Shown piece after piece: positions 6,702-13,935 of a stretch of 14,260 nt of DNA. The stretch is from PCC-10605 sp964409355. GTDB taxonomy: Bacteria > Cyanobacteriota > Cyanobacteriia > Cyanobacteriales > Cyanobacteriaceae. Numbering within the stretch: position 1 is the first letter of the stretch; each line of letters opens with the position of its first letter. The position numbers and the translations under genes were made by a program. The notes under the pieces were generated by a model. It did no database searches, was not told where the DNA came from, and saw only the letters and a program-made list of their open reading frames with translations. Where the stretch lies: assembly GCA_964409355.1 (NCBI GenBank), contig CAYPDC010000107.1, positions 1 to 14,260 on the forward strand, given 5' to 3'.

Positions 6702-7847
6702 TTAATTTTCGTGTAACAGTATTTTCCCCCTATCCACTCTAATAATTTGTGCTTCCTGTAATAATTTATCATCAAAGTAATTAAGGTGAGTAGTAGTGAT
6801 AAATGTTTGAAAACGATTTCCTAGACAGTCTAATAATTGTTTCTGCCGTTGTAAGTCTAATTCTGCCATGACATCATCTAACAGTAATAATGGGGTATCT
6901 CCAATTACTTGCTCAATTAATTGCAATTCTCCTAATTTTAATGACAAAACCAATGTCCTTTGTTGTCCTTGAGAAGCATAATTTCGGGCTACTCCTTGAT
7001 TAATCAGTAATTCGATTTCGTCTCGGTGAGGTCCTACTAATGTAACTCCCATTGCTATTTCTACATTTCTCTTTTCTTCTATTTCCGATCTGATTTTTTG
7101 TTTAATTTTTTCTACGTCATCATTTTTATAGGCTATATTGGGTTGGTAAATAATTTCTAGTTTTTCGGTTTGATTACTGATTTTGTTGTGCCATAATCTT
7201 GCCAAGGGTTCTAATTTATCTAAAACCCTTTTCCTTCGCCTCATGACTCTACAGGCATTTTCGATTAGTTTATTTTCCCAGATATTCATTTCTAAAATTG
7301 TGGTTTGTGGCAAGGTTTCATAATTATCAATCCCTTGTTTTTTTAGTCTTTTTAGTAAACTATTTCTCTGTTTTAAAATATGGTTATATTCCTTTATTAT
7401 ATAGCTGTAAACTGGCTCTAATTGCAATAATAAATTATCCACCCAATTTCTTCTATATTCTGGTGATCCTTTCACTAAATCTAAATCTAAACTAGAAAAT
7501 AAAACAGTATTTACTATTCCTAAAAAATCTAAATTACGATTTACTTTTTCATAGTTAACTTTTAATTCTCTTTTTCCTTTTGCTGGAAAAACAATACTTA
7601 AATTATATTCTGCATACTTTTTTTTGATTTCTGCTTTTATTTCTCCATAGATGCGATCGCAGTAAATTAAATCTAAATCTTTATTGGTACGATGACTTTT
7701 TAAGCTAGATAATAATTGGATTGCTTCTAATAAGTTAGATTTTCCTTGAGCGTTATTACCTAAAATAATAACTTTATTACTAGAGAAATTCATCTCCTCT
7801 TGAATATAGTTACGAAAGTAGTTTAAATTTAATTTACTCAAATACAT
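6702..7847 (-). CDS. recF: DNA replication and repair protein RecF
   Basis: A 381-residue cytosolic SMC-like ATPase. RecF binds single/double-strand DNA junctions at gaps and, with RecO and RecR, helps load RecA during gap repair and restart of stalled forks. The Walker A motif is at 30-37 (GNNAQGKS), the ABC signature region ASQGQQR at 291-297, and Walker B with the D-loop at 320-330 (LLLLDDVMAEL). The H-loop-like TTTH is near residue 354. The N-terminus (MYLSKLNLNYFRNY) and the length are typical, supporting the ATG at 7845-7847, although no clear SD precedes it. It is not next to dnaA, dnaN or gyrB, as is usual in cyanobacteria, where recF is often isolated. It faces the IS1 relic tail to tail with about 50 bp between. 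Confidence 0.95.
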   Translation of the reverse strand: MYLSKLNLNYFRNYIQEEMNFSSNKVIILGNNAQGKSNLLEAIQLLSSLKSHRTNKDLDLIYCDRIYGEIKAEIKKKYAEYNLSIVFPAKGKRELKVNYEKVNRNLDFLGIVNTVLFSSLDLDLVKGSPEYRRNWVDNLLLQLEPVYSYIIKEYNHILKQRNSLLKRLKKQGIDNYETLPQTTILEMNIWENKLIENACRVMRRRKRVLDKLEPLARLWHNKISNQTEKLEIIYQPNIAYKNDDVEKIKQKIRSEIEEKRNVEIAMGVTLVGPHRDEIELLINQGVARNYASQGQQRTLVLSLKLGELQLIEQVIGDTPLLLLDDVMAELDLQRQKQLLDCLGNRFQTFITTTHLNYFDDKLLQEAQIIRVDRGKILLHEN

Positions 7848-7951
7848 TCTATTTTTTTACCTTCAGAATAGGATTAACAAGTGCGATCGATTCACCTGAG
7901 TTTTGACGGTGAAACTCTTTCAGAAAATACTAACAAAAAAGAAGATGTGTA

Positions 7952-7981
7952 CTGCGTAGCAGATCCCGAAAGCATCCTTCG
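7952..7981. repeat. Short palindromic repeat cluster
   Basis: CTGC-GTA-GCAG at 7952-7962 is followed closely by a second dyad, CGAA (7967-7970) with TTCG (7978-7981). The motif GCGTAGCAGATCCCGAA resembles dispersed cyanobacterial intergenic repeats. There is no T-run, so it is not a terminator. Confidence 0.4.
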
Positions 7982-8090
7982 AGTAGTTTAAATAAAAATA
8001 AGGCAAGACTTTACAATCTCCCTAGATATTGTTATATTTTTTGTAATTATTTGCCTATTGCAATTTGAGAAAAGAGCGATCGCGTCATGG

Positions 8091-8119
8091 TTAACAATTC
8101 TTAATATACACTTTACAAT
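8091..8119 (+). promoter_or_regulatory. Candidate sigma-70-type promoter of coaX
   Basis: TTAACA (8091-8096) and TACAAT (8114-8119) are 17 bp apart, the optimal spacing. This predicts a start of transcription near 8126 and a 5' leader of about 45 bases before the coaX ATG. A HIP1 octamer lies just upstream at 8076-8083. The call is by sequence pattern only. Confidence 0.5.
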
Positions 8120-8171
8120 CAAGTTACATTAGAACATCATATAAAATAATTTTGCCGACTAGGACAACGAA

Positions 8172-8912
8172 ATGGAAAACTGGCTATGTTTAATGATTGG
8201 TAATTCTCGACTCCATTGGGCGTATTTTCAAGGAAAAGAGTTAAGAAAAACGTGGAATACTCTTCAAGTGGATACCATTGGGGAGTTAGAAACAGTGCTA
8301 GATACGGATCTTTCTTCCCTTCTTCAGAGTAGAATATCCTTGTATATTGCCTCCGTTGTGCCTTCAGCAACAAAAATCTATCTTTCTCTCCCTCAAAGCA
8401 TTATTGTTGACTATAAAACTATCCCCCTAAAAAATATTTATGAAAGTATGGGGTGCGATCGCATCTTAGCTTTATGGGGAGGAGGTAGTCATTACGGATT
8501 TCCCTGTTTAGTGATAGATAGTGGCACAGCCTTAACCTTTTCTGGTGCGGATATAAACCATTGTTTTCGAGGGGGTGCGATTATGCCGGGGGTAAAATTA
8601 CAATTACAATCCCTTTTCTTCAATACTGCCGCCTTACCCGAAGTGGAAATCATAGGGGATATAACTCCCCGTTGGGCAAATAACACCCCTTGTGCGATCC
8701 AAAGTGGAATAATTTATAGCATAGTAGCAGGAATCAAAGATTTTGCTCAAGATTGGTTAAAAACATATCCTGAAAGTAAAATTATCTTAACAGGAGGAGA
8801 TGCTTTATTGCTATCAACATATATCAAAACCATTTACCCTGATTTTAGTCAACTATTAACCGTTGATCCAAACCTGATTTTTTGGGGAATGCAAAGTTAT
8901 GCCAATCATTAA
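8172..8912 (+). CDS. coaX: Type III pantothenate kinase
   Basis: A 246-residue cytosolic enzyme of the ASKHA fold. It phosphorylates pantothenate, the first step of coenzyme A synthesis. Motifs in order: phosphate loop IGNSR (9-13), GCDRILA (94-100, cf. G.DR..A), DSGTALTF (116-123), GGAIMPG (134-140), NTPCAIQSG (171-179) and LTGGDA (206-211). Length is typical. The first motif is usually D.GNT; here the aspartate position is Met8, a variant I recall from cyanobacterial homologues. The ATG is preceded by AGGA at 8161-8164, seven bases upstream, and by a good promoter candidate. The gene is likely monocistronic, with hairpins right after its stop, and converges on rpaB. Confidence 0.93.
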   Translation: MENWLCLMIGNSRLHWAYFQGKELRKTWNTLQVDTIGELETVLDTDLSSLLQSRISLYIASVVPSATKIYLSLPQSIIVDYKTIPLKNIYESMGCDRILALWGGGSHYGFPCLVIDSGTALTFSGADINHCFRGGAIMPGVKLQLQSLFFNTAALPEVEIIGDITPRWANNTPCAIQSGIIYSIVAGIKDFAQDWLKTYPESKIILTGGDALLLSTYIKTIYPDFSQLLTVDPNLIFWGMQSYANH

Positions 8913-8916
8913 ACAT

Positions 8917-8946
8917 CTGGTAAAAACACAGGTAGGATTTTACCGG
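8917..8946 (+). other. Hairpin directly after the coaX stop
   Basis: CTGGTAAAA (8917-8925) pairs with TTTTACCGG (8938-8946), a nine-pair stem including one G-T wobble, starting four bases after the stop codon. There is no following T-run, so it more likely protects the mRNA 3' end than terminates by itself. Confidence 0.4.
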
Positions 8947-8988
8947 AGTTCGGAGTTAAAATTAACAGTATGGATAGCTAATGGAAAT

Positions 8989-9008
8989 ACAGGCAAGATG
9001 CCTGTTTT
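8989..9008 (+). terminator. Probable coaX terminator
   Basis: ACAGGCA (8989-8995) and TGCCTGT (8999-9005) form a perfect 7-bp stem with a 3-base loop, followed by a short T-run. It lies 76 bp after the coaX stop. Confidence 0.55.
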
Positions 9009-9062
9009 ACGTTACAAATCACAAAGATGCTAGTTTAAAAAATATCTTTAACAGTTTGTAGT

Positions 9063-9083
9063 AAGGGGCTTTAGCCCTTTTTT
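9063..9083 (+). terminator. Repeat-type terminator hairpin between coaX and rpaB
   Basis: AAGGGGCT (9063-9070) pairs with AGCCCTTT (9073-9080) including one wobble pair, followed by Ts to 9083. It shares the GTAAGGG...CCCTTTTTT design with 1855-1875. Placed between convergent genes it could insulate coaX from rpaB; the T-run favours plus-strand termination. Confidence 0.55.
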
Positions 9084-9111
9084 CAACAAAGTATTTCTGA
9101 AGTTTTTTTTC

Positions 9112-9846
9112 CTATTTTTTCTTTTCTCCCGGTTCGAGTATTCTTTGAAATAAGTAACCTGTGCCTCTAGCAGTTAAAATCAATTCTGGATTGCTAGGAT
9201 CATCTTCTAATTTTGCTCTCAAACGGGATACATGAACATCCACTACTCTAGTATCCACATGACGCTCAGGTGTGTAGCCCCAAACTTCTTGCAGTATTTC
9301 AGAACGAGAAAAAGGCTCACCTGACTTACCTACAAGCAATTCGAGTAAGCTAAATTCCATACCTGTGAGACGGATTCTTTGATCTCCCTTATAAACTTGT
9401 CTCTTATTGGTATCAATTTTGATAGAATTAATAGAGATAACTCCCGAACTAGGTATTCCTGCGACTCCAGTTTTATCAACTCGTCTCAATACAGAGCGAA
9501 TTCTTGCCTCTAATTCTTTCGGAGAAAAGGGTTTGACGACATAATCATCCGCGCCTAACTCTAAACCCGTGATGCGATCAGCTACATCTCCTAATGCAGT
9601 TAACATAATAATGGGTATATCAGATTCCTTTCTTAATTCTTGACAGACTCCATAGCCGTCTAGTTTAGGCATCATGACATCTAAAACCACTAAATCTGGT
9701 TGAGTTTCATGAAAAGTTGCGATCGCATCTTCTCCATCAGCGGCGGTAACGACATCATAACCAATCATGGAAAGACGAGTTTCCAAAATACGGCGAATAC
9801 TAGCCTCATCATCTACCACTAAGATTTTTTCTTTCTGATTTTCCAA
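9112..9846 (-). CDS. rpaB: OmpR-family response regulator RpaB
   Basis: A 244-residue two-component response regulator. The receiver domain (about 7-120) has acidic residues D12, D13, phosphoacceptor D56 (VVLDVMMP), T83 and K105 (VVKPFSP). The OmpR/PhoB winged-helix DNA-binding domain (about 137-238) ends in the usual RGTGYLF motif. The sequence closely matches RpaB (ycf27), the essential, highly conserved cyanobacterial regulator that acts with the kinase NblS/Hik33, binds HLR1 elements, and controls high-light genes and photosystem-I genes. The start is a TTG (9844-9846), with a strong AGGAG Shine-Dalgarno eight bases upstream. No ATG or GTG exists in frame between it and the upstream in-frame TAG, so this start is well supported. 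The gene is divergent from the phytase-like esterase gene. Confidence 0.95.
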   Translation of the reverse strand: MENQKEKILVVDDEASIRRILETRLSMIGYDVVTAADGEDAIATFHETQPDLVVLDVMMPKLDGYGVCQELRKESDIPIIMLTALGDVADRITGLELGADDYVVKPFSPKELEARIRSVLRRVDKTGVAGIPSSGVISINSIKIDTNKRQVYKGDQRIRLTGMEFSLLELLVGKSGEPFSRSEILQEVWGYTPERHVDTRVVDVHVSRLRAKLEDDPSNPELILTARGTGYLFQRILEPGEKKK

Positions 9847-9874
9847 TGTTTGTTCTCCTATACTAAAGATTTTT

Positions 9875-9880
9875 ATTATA
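9875..9880 (-). promoter_or_regulatory. Candidate -10 box of rpaB
   Basis: A perfect TATAAT on the minus strand, about 30 bp before the TTG start. No good -35 hexamer is found at the right distance, so this is a candidate only. I saw no obvious HLR1 direct repeat in this intergenic region. Confidence 0.35.
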
Positions 9881-9937
9881 TATTTGATCTAGTTTATAGG
9901 AAAAATGGTTAATTTAAGTAATGAGTAATGAGTATTT

Positions 9938-9975
9938 AGTTCGCAGTTCGTAGTTCGTAGTTCGTAGTTCGTAGT
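9938..9975. repeat. Heptanucleotide tandem repeat (STRR-like)
   Basis: Five head-to-tail copies of AGTTCGT (the first ends in C) run from 9938 to 9972, plus a partial AGT. Short tandemly repeated heptamers of this kind are a known feature of cyanobacterial intergenic DNA. The array lies in the rpaB/esterase divergent region, where copy-number change could alter promoter spacing. Confidence 0.85.
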
Positions 9976-10008
9976 AATTATTCATTGTTAATTGTTGTTA
10001 ATTGAATT

Positions 10009-11133
10009 ATGTTTAGATTTATTGGCTTAATTGTAATATTTATCTGCTTAATATTCCCATTTTATGACTTAAGAACATTAGCAGAAACCCAACGCACCTT
10101 TTTAGATTTAAAGATAGAATATTTAGGGGAATATATCCTCACAGAAAAAGAATATAAAGACACAGTTATTGGTGGTTTTTCTGGGATAACTTATAATCCA
10201 AAAGAGGATGTTTATTATTTAATTTCCGATGATAGATCAGAATTATCTCCTGCCCATTTTTATACTGCTTCTATTGAAATTAAAGATGAAAAAATTAAAG
10301 ATATTCAATTAAAGAATGTCACCTTTTTAAAAGATAAACAAGGGGAGTTATATCAAAATAATACCATCGATACAGAAGGGATTGCTTATAGTCCAAGAAA
10401 TAGTTTATTTATTAGTAGTGAAGGAGTGAGTAACAAAAATATTCCTGCCTTTATTAATGAGTATGATTTCGAGGGAAATTTATTAAATTCTGTGCGGATA
10501 CCTGACAGATATATACCGAAAACAGAAGAAAAAAAAGGTATTGAAAACAATTTAGGTTTTGAATCTTTAACGATTAAAGCCAATGGATTTATGCCAGAAG
10601 ATCCTTTTCGGTTATTTACTGCTACAGAATCAGCATTAGTGCAAGATGTGGACTTAAAAAATCCGTTAACGGTATTAAGAAGTCGTTTTCTGCATTATCT
10701 TATCAATCCTTTTGGTGATCCTGTTTTAGTAGGAGAACATTTATACATGATTGATGAGCCTTCTATGGGAACATTATACAATGGAATTTGTGAATTATTA
10801 ACATTACCAGAAGAAGGGTATTTATTAAGTTTAGAAAGAACGTTTGGCTTAAGAGGATATGGAGCAAAACTTTTTCAATTAGTAATAGGAAATGCTAGTG
10901 ATATTTCTAGTCAAAAAACTCTTTCAGGTAATATGGACAACATAACACCTATTAAGAAAAAATTACTATTAGATTTGAAACAGTTAGGGGTAAAATTAGA
11001 TAATTTGGAAGGAATGACATTTGGCTCTCGTTTTCCTGATGGTAGTCGAAGTTTGATTATGGTTAGTGATAACAATTTTGCTAATAATGATAAACAAAAA
11101 AATCAGATTTTATTATTTAAGTTAAACAAGTAA
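10009..11133 (+). CDS. Secreted phytase-like esterase (esterase-like activity of phytase family)
   Basis: A 374-residue protein. Residues 1-26 are a signal peptide: an early Arg, a hydrophobic core at 5-19 and a likely cleavage after the TLA near residue 25. The mature protein should be periplasmic or extracellular. It matches the phytase-like family (beta-propeller type, often annotated as 'esterase-like activity of phytase'). The visible motifs are GGFSGITYNP (55-64), ISDDRS (72-77), IDTEGIAYSP (120-129), ISSEG (135-139), NNLGFESLT (180-188) and a late LDNLEGMTFG. These repeated EG/DD motifs are typical of the family. Substrate is unproven, and phosphate release from phytate should not be assumed. 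No clear SD precedes the ATG. It is transcribed divergently from rpaB across the heptamer array. Confidence 0.8.
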   Translation: MFRFIGLIVIFICLIFPFYDLRTLAETQRTFLDLKIEYLGEYILTEKEYKDTVIGGFSGITYNPKEDVYYLISDDRSELSPAHFYTASIEIKDEKIKDIQLKNVTFLKDKQGELYQNNTIDTEGIAYSPRNSLFISSEGVSNKNIPAFINEYDFEGNLLNSVRIPDRYIPKTEEKKGIENNLGFESLTIKANGFMPEDPFRLFTATESALVQDVDLKNPLTVLRSRFLHYLINPFGDPVLVGEHLYMIDEPSMGTLYNGICELLTLPEEGYLLSLERTFGLRGYGAKLFQLVIGNASDISSQKTLSGNMDNITPIKKKLLLDLKQLGVKLDNLEGMTFGSRFPDGSRSLIMVSDNNFANNDKQKNQILLFKLNK

Positions 11134-11152
11134 TTTATTCTCAAAATAAATT
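11132..11152 (+). terminator. Weak AT-rich hairpin at the esterase gene end
   Basis: AATTTATT (11132-11139) and AATAAATT (11145-11152) pair perfectly with a 5-base loop, overlapping the stop codon. The stem is all A-T with only a short T-run, so termination strength is doubtful. Confidence 0.25.
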
Positions 11153-11265
11153 TGTCTAGCTTTAGTATTAATTACTATCAATTTAATTATATTTTTATTT
11201 AACTTGAAGCCTGACACCTTTTTCAAGAAATAATTTGTCATAACAAAAAGTAAGAAAGAAAAAAA

Positions 11266-12543
11266 ATGAGTGCAGAAATTATTTGTATAGGAACAGAATT
11301 ATTATTAGGGGATATACTCAACAGTAATGCCCAATATTTAGCCCAAGAATTGGCGAGGTTAGGTATTCCTCATTACTTTCAAAATGTTGTCGGGGATAAT
11401 TTAGGGCGAATCCATGAAGTGATGAAGATAGCGTCTCAACGTTCATCTATTCTAATCTTTACGGGGGGTTTAGGACCGACTCCGGATGATCTTACCACAG
11501 AGGCGATCGCATCTTTCTTTAATCTGTCCTTAGAAGAAAAAGAGAAGATAATGAAAGATATAGAGACTAAATTCAAGGAAAGAGGGAGAGAGATGACGGC
11601 AAATAATCGTAAACAAGCCCTTATGCCAAAAGGAGCGGAAATATTACCTAATTTAACAGGTACAGCACCCGGAATTATACTGCAACCTTTTCAGGAAAAC
11701 GTCAACCATCCGCAACAAAAATTAACAATTTTCACCTTTCCGGGAGTGCCTTCGGAGATGAAACAAATGTGGAGAGATACAGCAGTACCATTTTTGCGGA
11801 GTCAAGGATGGGGGCAAGAGGTGATTTTCAGTGAAATGATGCGGTTTAGGGGGATAGGAGAATCGGCATTGGCAGAAAAGGTGAATCATCTTTTTTCTTT
11901 GAGTTGCCCTACGGTTGCTCCTTATGCTTCACTGGGGGAGGTGAAATTAAGGGTATCGGCAAAGGCTAAGAGTGAGGAGGAGGCAAAGCAGTTAATTAAA
12001 CCTGTGGTGGAAGAAATAAAGGCGATCGCGCTTGACGATTATTTCGGTTCGGATGATGATACATTGGGGGGAGTTGTGGGCAAACGGTTGAAAGCAAGAG
12101 GTGAAACCGTTAGTGTAGCTGAATCCTGCACGGGAGGAGGTTTAGGGGCGATGTTTACCGCCGAACCGGGGAGTTCCGCTTATTTTTACGGGGGAATTAT
12201 CGCTTATAGCAATCAAGTCAAAATTCGTCAATTAGGGGTATTAGAGAGTGATATAGAGCAGTTTGGGGCGGTTTCTGAGACGGTGGCAAAACAGATGGCA
12301 GAAGGGGTGAAAAAACGATTAGAGACGGATTGGGGTATAGGTATTACAGGTATAGCAGGACCTGATGGAGGCACGGAAACCAAGCCTGTGGGTTTAGTCT
12401 ATATTGCGATCGCATCTCCAGATGGTAGTGTGAAGGTGTATGAGTTAAAACTGGGGCATAATCGAGGTAGGGAGGCTATTCGCTATCTTACTAATTGTTT
12501 TGCGTTGGATCAATTACGCAGAAAATTGTTAATGGAATTATGA
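11266..12543 (+). CDS. cinA: CinA family protein (competence/damage-inducible; NMN deamidase domain)
   Basis: A full-length 425-residue two-domain CinA. The N-terminal MoCF-type domain (about 1-170), the COG1058-type ADP-ribose pyrophosphatase in characterised members, has IGTELLLGD (8-16), FTGGLGPTPDD (65-75) and FPGVPSEM (158-165). The C-terminal PncC domain (about 258-420) has the nicotinamide mononucleotide deamidase motifs AESCTGG (285-291), with the catalytic-type Ser286-Cys287 region, and GITGIAGPDGGT (359-370). The enzyme recycles pyridine nucleotide by-products released during DNA ligation and NAD breakdown. The competence label comes from Gram-positive homologues, where it is co-transcribed with recA; recA is not adjacent here. 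The ATG has only a weak purine-rich leader. The gene contains three HIP1 octamers. Confidence 0.93.
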   Translation: MSAEIICIGTELLLGDILNSNAQYLAQELARLGIPHYFQNVVGDNLGRIHEVMKIASQRSSILIFTGGLGPTPDDLTTEAIASFFNLSLEEKEKIMKDIETKFKERGREMTANNRKQALMPKGAEILPNLTGTAPGIILQPFQENVNHPQQKLTIFTFPGVPSEMKQMWRDTAVPFLRSQGWGQEVIFSEMMRFRGIGESALAEKVNHLFSLSCPTVAPYASLGEVKLRVSAKAKSEEEAKQLIKPVVEEIKAIALDDYFGSDDDTLGGVVGKRLKARGETVSVAESCTGGGLGAMFTAEPGSSAYFYGGIIAYSNQVKIRQLGVLESDIEQFGAVSETVAKQMAEGVKKRLETDWGIGITGIAGPDGGTETKPVGLVYIAIASPDGSVKVYELKLGHNRGREAIRYLTNCFALDQLRRKLLMEL

Positions 12544-12555
12544 ACTACGAACTAC
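12542..12555. repeat. Inverted copy of the AGTTCGT heptamer motif
   Basis: GAACTACGAACTAC right at the cinA stop is the reverse complement of the GTAGTTCGTAGTTC unit seen at 9938-9975. It is about two heptamers long and overlaps the stop codon region, so it is a second site of the same repeat type. Confidence 0.55.
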
Positions 12556-12609
12556 CCTAACCAATAATTTATCAGCATGAAGAAGCAAGAGAGGCGTAAA
12601 AATCTAAGG

Positions 12610-12615
12610 TACAAT
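12610..12615 (+). promoter_or_regulatory. Candidate -10 box for the glycosyltransferase gene
   Basis: TACAAT lies 34 bp before the ATG. No -35 hexamer is recognisable at 16-18 bp upstream. This would fit a cyanobacterial promoter lacking a -35 element, but is weak evidence. Confidence 0.25.
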
Positions 12616-12649
12616 AGTTAACTAATTTAGAGTAAAAGAAAAATAAATA

Positions 12650-13852
12650 ATGGAGTGCAATAGTATCTCTTTAGCAATGATAGTCAAAAATGAGGCACAA
12701 AATCTCCCTCGATGCCTTGATAGTGTCAGAAATTGTGTGGATGAAATGATTATTGTGGATACTGGCTCAACAGATAAGACTAAAGAGATAGCCTTAAACT
12801 ACGGTGCAAAAGTGTATGATTATCAATGGAATGATGATTTTGCACAGGCGAGAAACTATGGTTTGCAATACGTTACAGGGGATTGGGTATTAGTTTTAGA
12901 TGCCGATGAAGTGTTTAACTCGAAAATCATTTACCAGATTAAGCCTTTAATCGAAAAGGATAATAGTTTAGTTATCAACCTAATTCGCCACGAAATCGGT
13001 GCTATTTCTTCTCCTTACTCCTCCCTCTCTCGACTGTTTCGCCACCATCCTGACATTAGTTTTTCTCGCCCTTACCATGCTTTAATCGATGATGCGGTGA
13101 TAGCCTTACAACAAAAAGAGAAGTCGTGGAAAATAGTTGATTTAACAGAAATTGCCATTCAACATTATGGCTATCAACCCCAGATTATCGCAGAACAAGA
13201 AAAAGCACAACGGGCGCGTCAGGCAATGGAAAATTATTTTGCCCAAAATCCCCAAGATGCCTATGTCTGTAGTAAGTTAGGGGCTTTATACGTTTCTTTA
13301 GGAGAGGTCAAAAAAGGTCTAAAACTCTTAAAAACCGGCTTAAAATCGAATCTAGCCACTCCTATGGTGTTATTTGAACTGCACTACCATCTAGCTAATG
13401 CTTACGTTAAGTTACAGCAAATCGCCCTCGCTGTTAAACACTATCAAAAAGCGATCGCACTTCCTATCTTGGGAAAATTAAAACTAGGGGCGTATCATAA
13501 TTTTGGAAGTTTATGCTATCAAAGGGGGGAATATCAACAGGCATTAAACCTCTATCGACAATGTATAACCATAGAACCTCATTACGCCCTAGCTTACTAT
13601 AATTTAGGCTTAACTCATCGAGCTATGGGTAATATTTCTTTAGCGATGGAAACTTACCATCAAGCAATAAAATTAAATCCTGAATATCCTTGGGCTTATC
13701 AAAATTTAGGAGTATTACTTTTACAACAAGGATACACAGAAGAAAGTGTCGGTATTTTCCAAAAGGCTTATAATTTGCATAAACAGCAAAACCCTGAAAT
13801 TGCAGAGAGTTTAAAGGAAGAGTTAAAATTAGTTGGTTTAAATTTAGCTTAA
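12650..13852 (+). CDS. Family 2 glycosyltransferase with C-terminal TPR repeats
   Basis: A 400-residue protein. The N-terminal GT-A domain (about 4-180) has SLAMIVKNEA (7-16), IIVDTGSTD (34-42), NDDFAQARN (61-69) and the metal/nucleotide-sugar motif LDADE (83-87). This is the GT2 subgroup that often carries TPRs. The C-terminal half (about 203-381) contains about five TPR units, clearest at 281-313, 314-347 and 348-381 (YNLGLTHRAMGNISLAMETY...AIKLNP). It is expected to transfer a sugar to a protein, peptide or glycan, with the TPRs recruiting the acceptor or partners; donor and acceptor cannot be read from sequence. There is no signal peptide or membrane segment, so it is cytosolic. It lies 106 bp after cinA, so may have its own promoter. 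It is followed by a terminator hairpin. Confidence 0.88.
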   Translation: MECNSISLAMIVKNEAQNLPRCLDSVRNCVDEMIIVDTGSTDKTKEIALNYGAKVYDYQWNDDFAQARNYGLQYVTGDWVLVLDADEVFNSKIIYQIKPLIEKDNSLVINLIRHEIGAISSPYSSLSRLFRHHPDISFSRPYHALIDDAVIALQQKEKSWKIVDLTEIAIQHYGYQPQIIAEQEKAQRARQAMENYFAQNPQDAYVCSKLGALYVSLGEVKKGLKLLKTGLKSNLATPMVLFELHYHLANAYVKLQQIALAVKHYQKAIALPILGKLKLGAYHNFGSLCYQRGEYQQALNLYRQCITIEPHYALAYYNLGLTHRAMGNISLAMETYHQAIKLNPEYPWAYQNLGVLLLQQGYTEESVGIFQKAYNLHKQQNPEIAESLKEELKLVGLNLA

Positions 13853-13871
13853 ATGTCGAAAGAAGCCCCAC

Positions 13872-13897
13872 GGCATAAATGTAGTTTATACCTTTTT
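13872..13897 (+). terminator. Intrinsic terminator after the glycosyltransferase gene
   Basis: GGCATAAA (13872-13879) pairs with TTTATACC (13885-13892) with one internal mismatch and a 5-base loop. Five Ts follow. It lies 20 bp after the stop codon. Confidence 0.5.
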
Positions 13898-13935
13898 GGC
13901 TTTTCTACAGTGGTTATGACAAATTAATCGAAAAT

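Larger units (their letters stand above)
7848..8171. other. Divergent recF-coaX intergenic region
   Basis: These 324 bp separate the recF and coaX starts and contain no gene. They hold a palindromic cluster at 7952-7981, a HIP1 octamer at 8076-8083, a near-HIP1 site (GCGATCGA) around 7883, and a candidate coaX promoter at 8091-8119. No confident recF promoter was found. Confidence 0.6.
7654..13458. repeat. HIP1 octamers (GCGATCGC), eight copies
   Basis: Perfect copies lie at 7654-7661 (recF), 8076-8083 (recF-coaX intergenic), 8455-8462 (coaX), 9719-9726 (rpaB), 11503-11510, 12022-12029 and 12406-12413 (cinA), and 13451-13458 (glycosyltransferase). HIP1 is the highly iterated palindrome of cyanobacterial genomes and supports the taxonomic assignment. 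The feature span marks the first to the last copy, not a continuous array. Confidence 0.9.

Noticed and set aside
8137..8686. Minus-strand open frames over the coaX start and middle
   Set aside because: They overlap CoaX motifs in antisense, and the coaX promoter, SD and motifs clearly favour the plus strand.
9938..9975. Heptamer array as a CRISPR or origin iteron array
   Set aside because: The units are 7 bp with no spacers. No dnaA or dnaN gene and no DnaA-box cluster was seen nearby.
13623..13871. 82-codon minus-strand open frame at the glycosyltransferase gene end
   Set aside because: It is antisense to clear TPR units and carries no recognisable domain.
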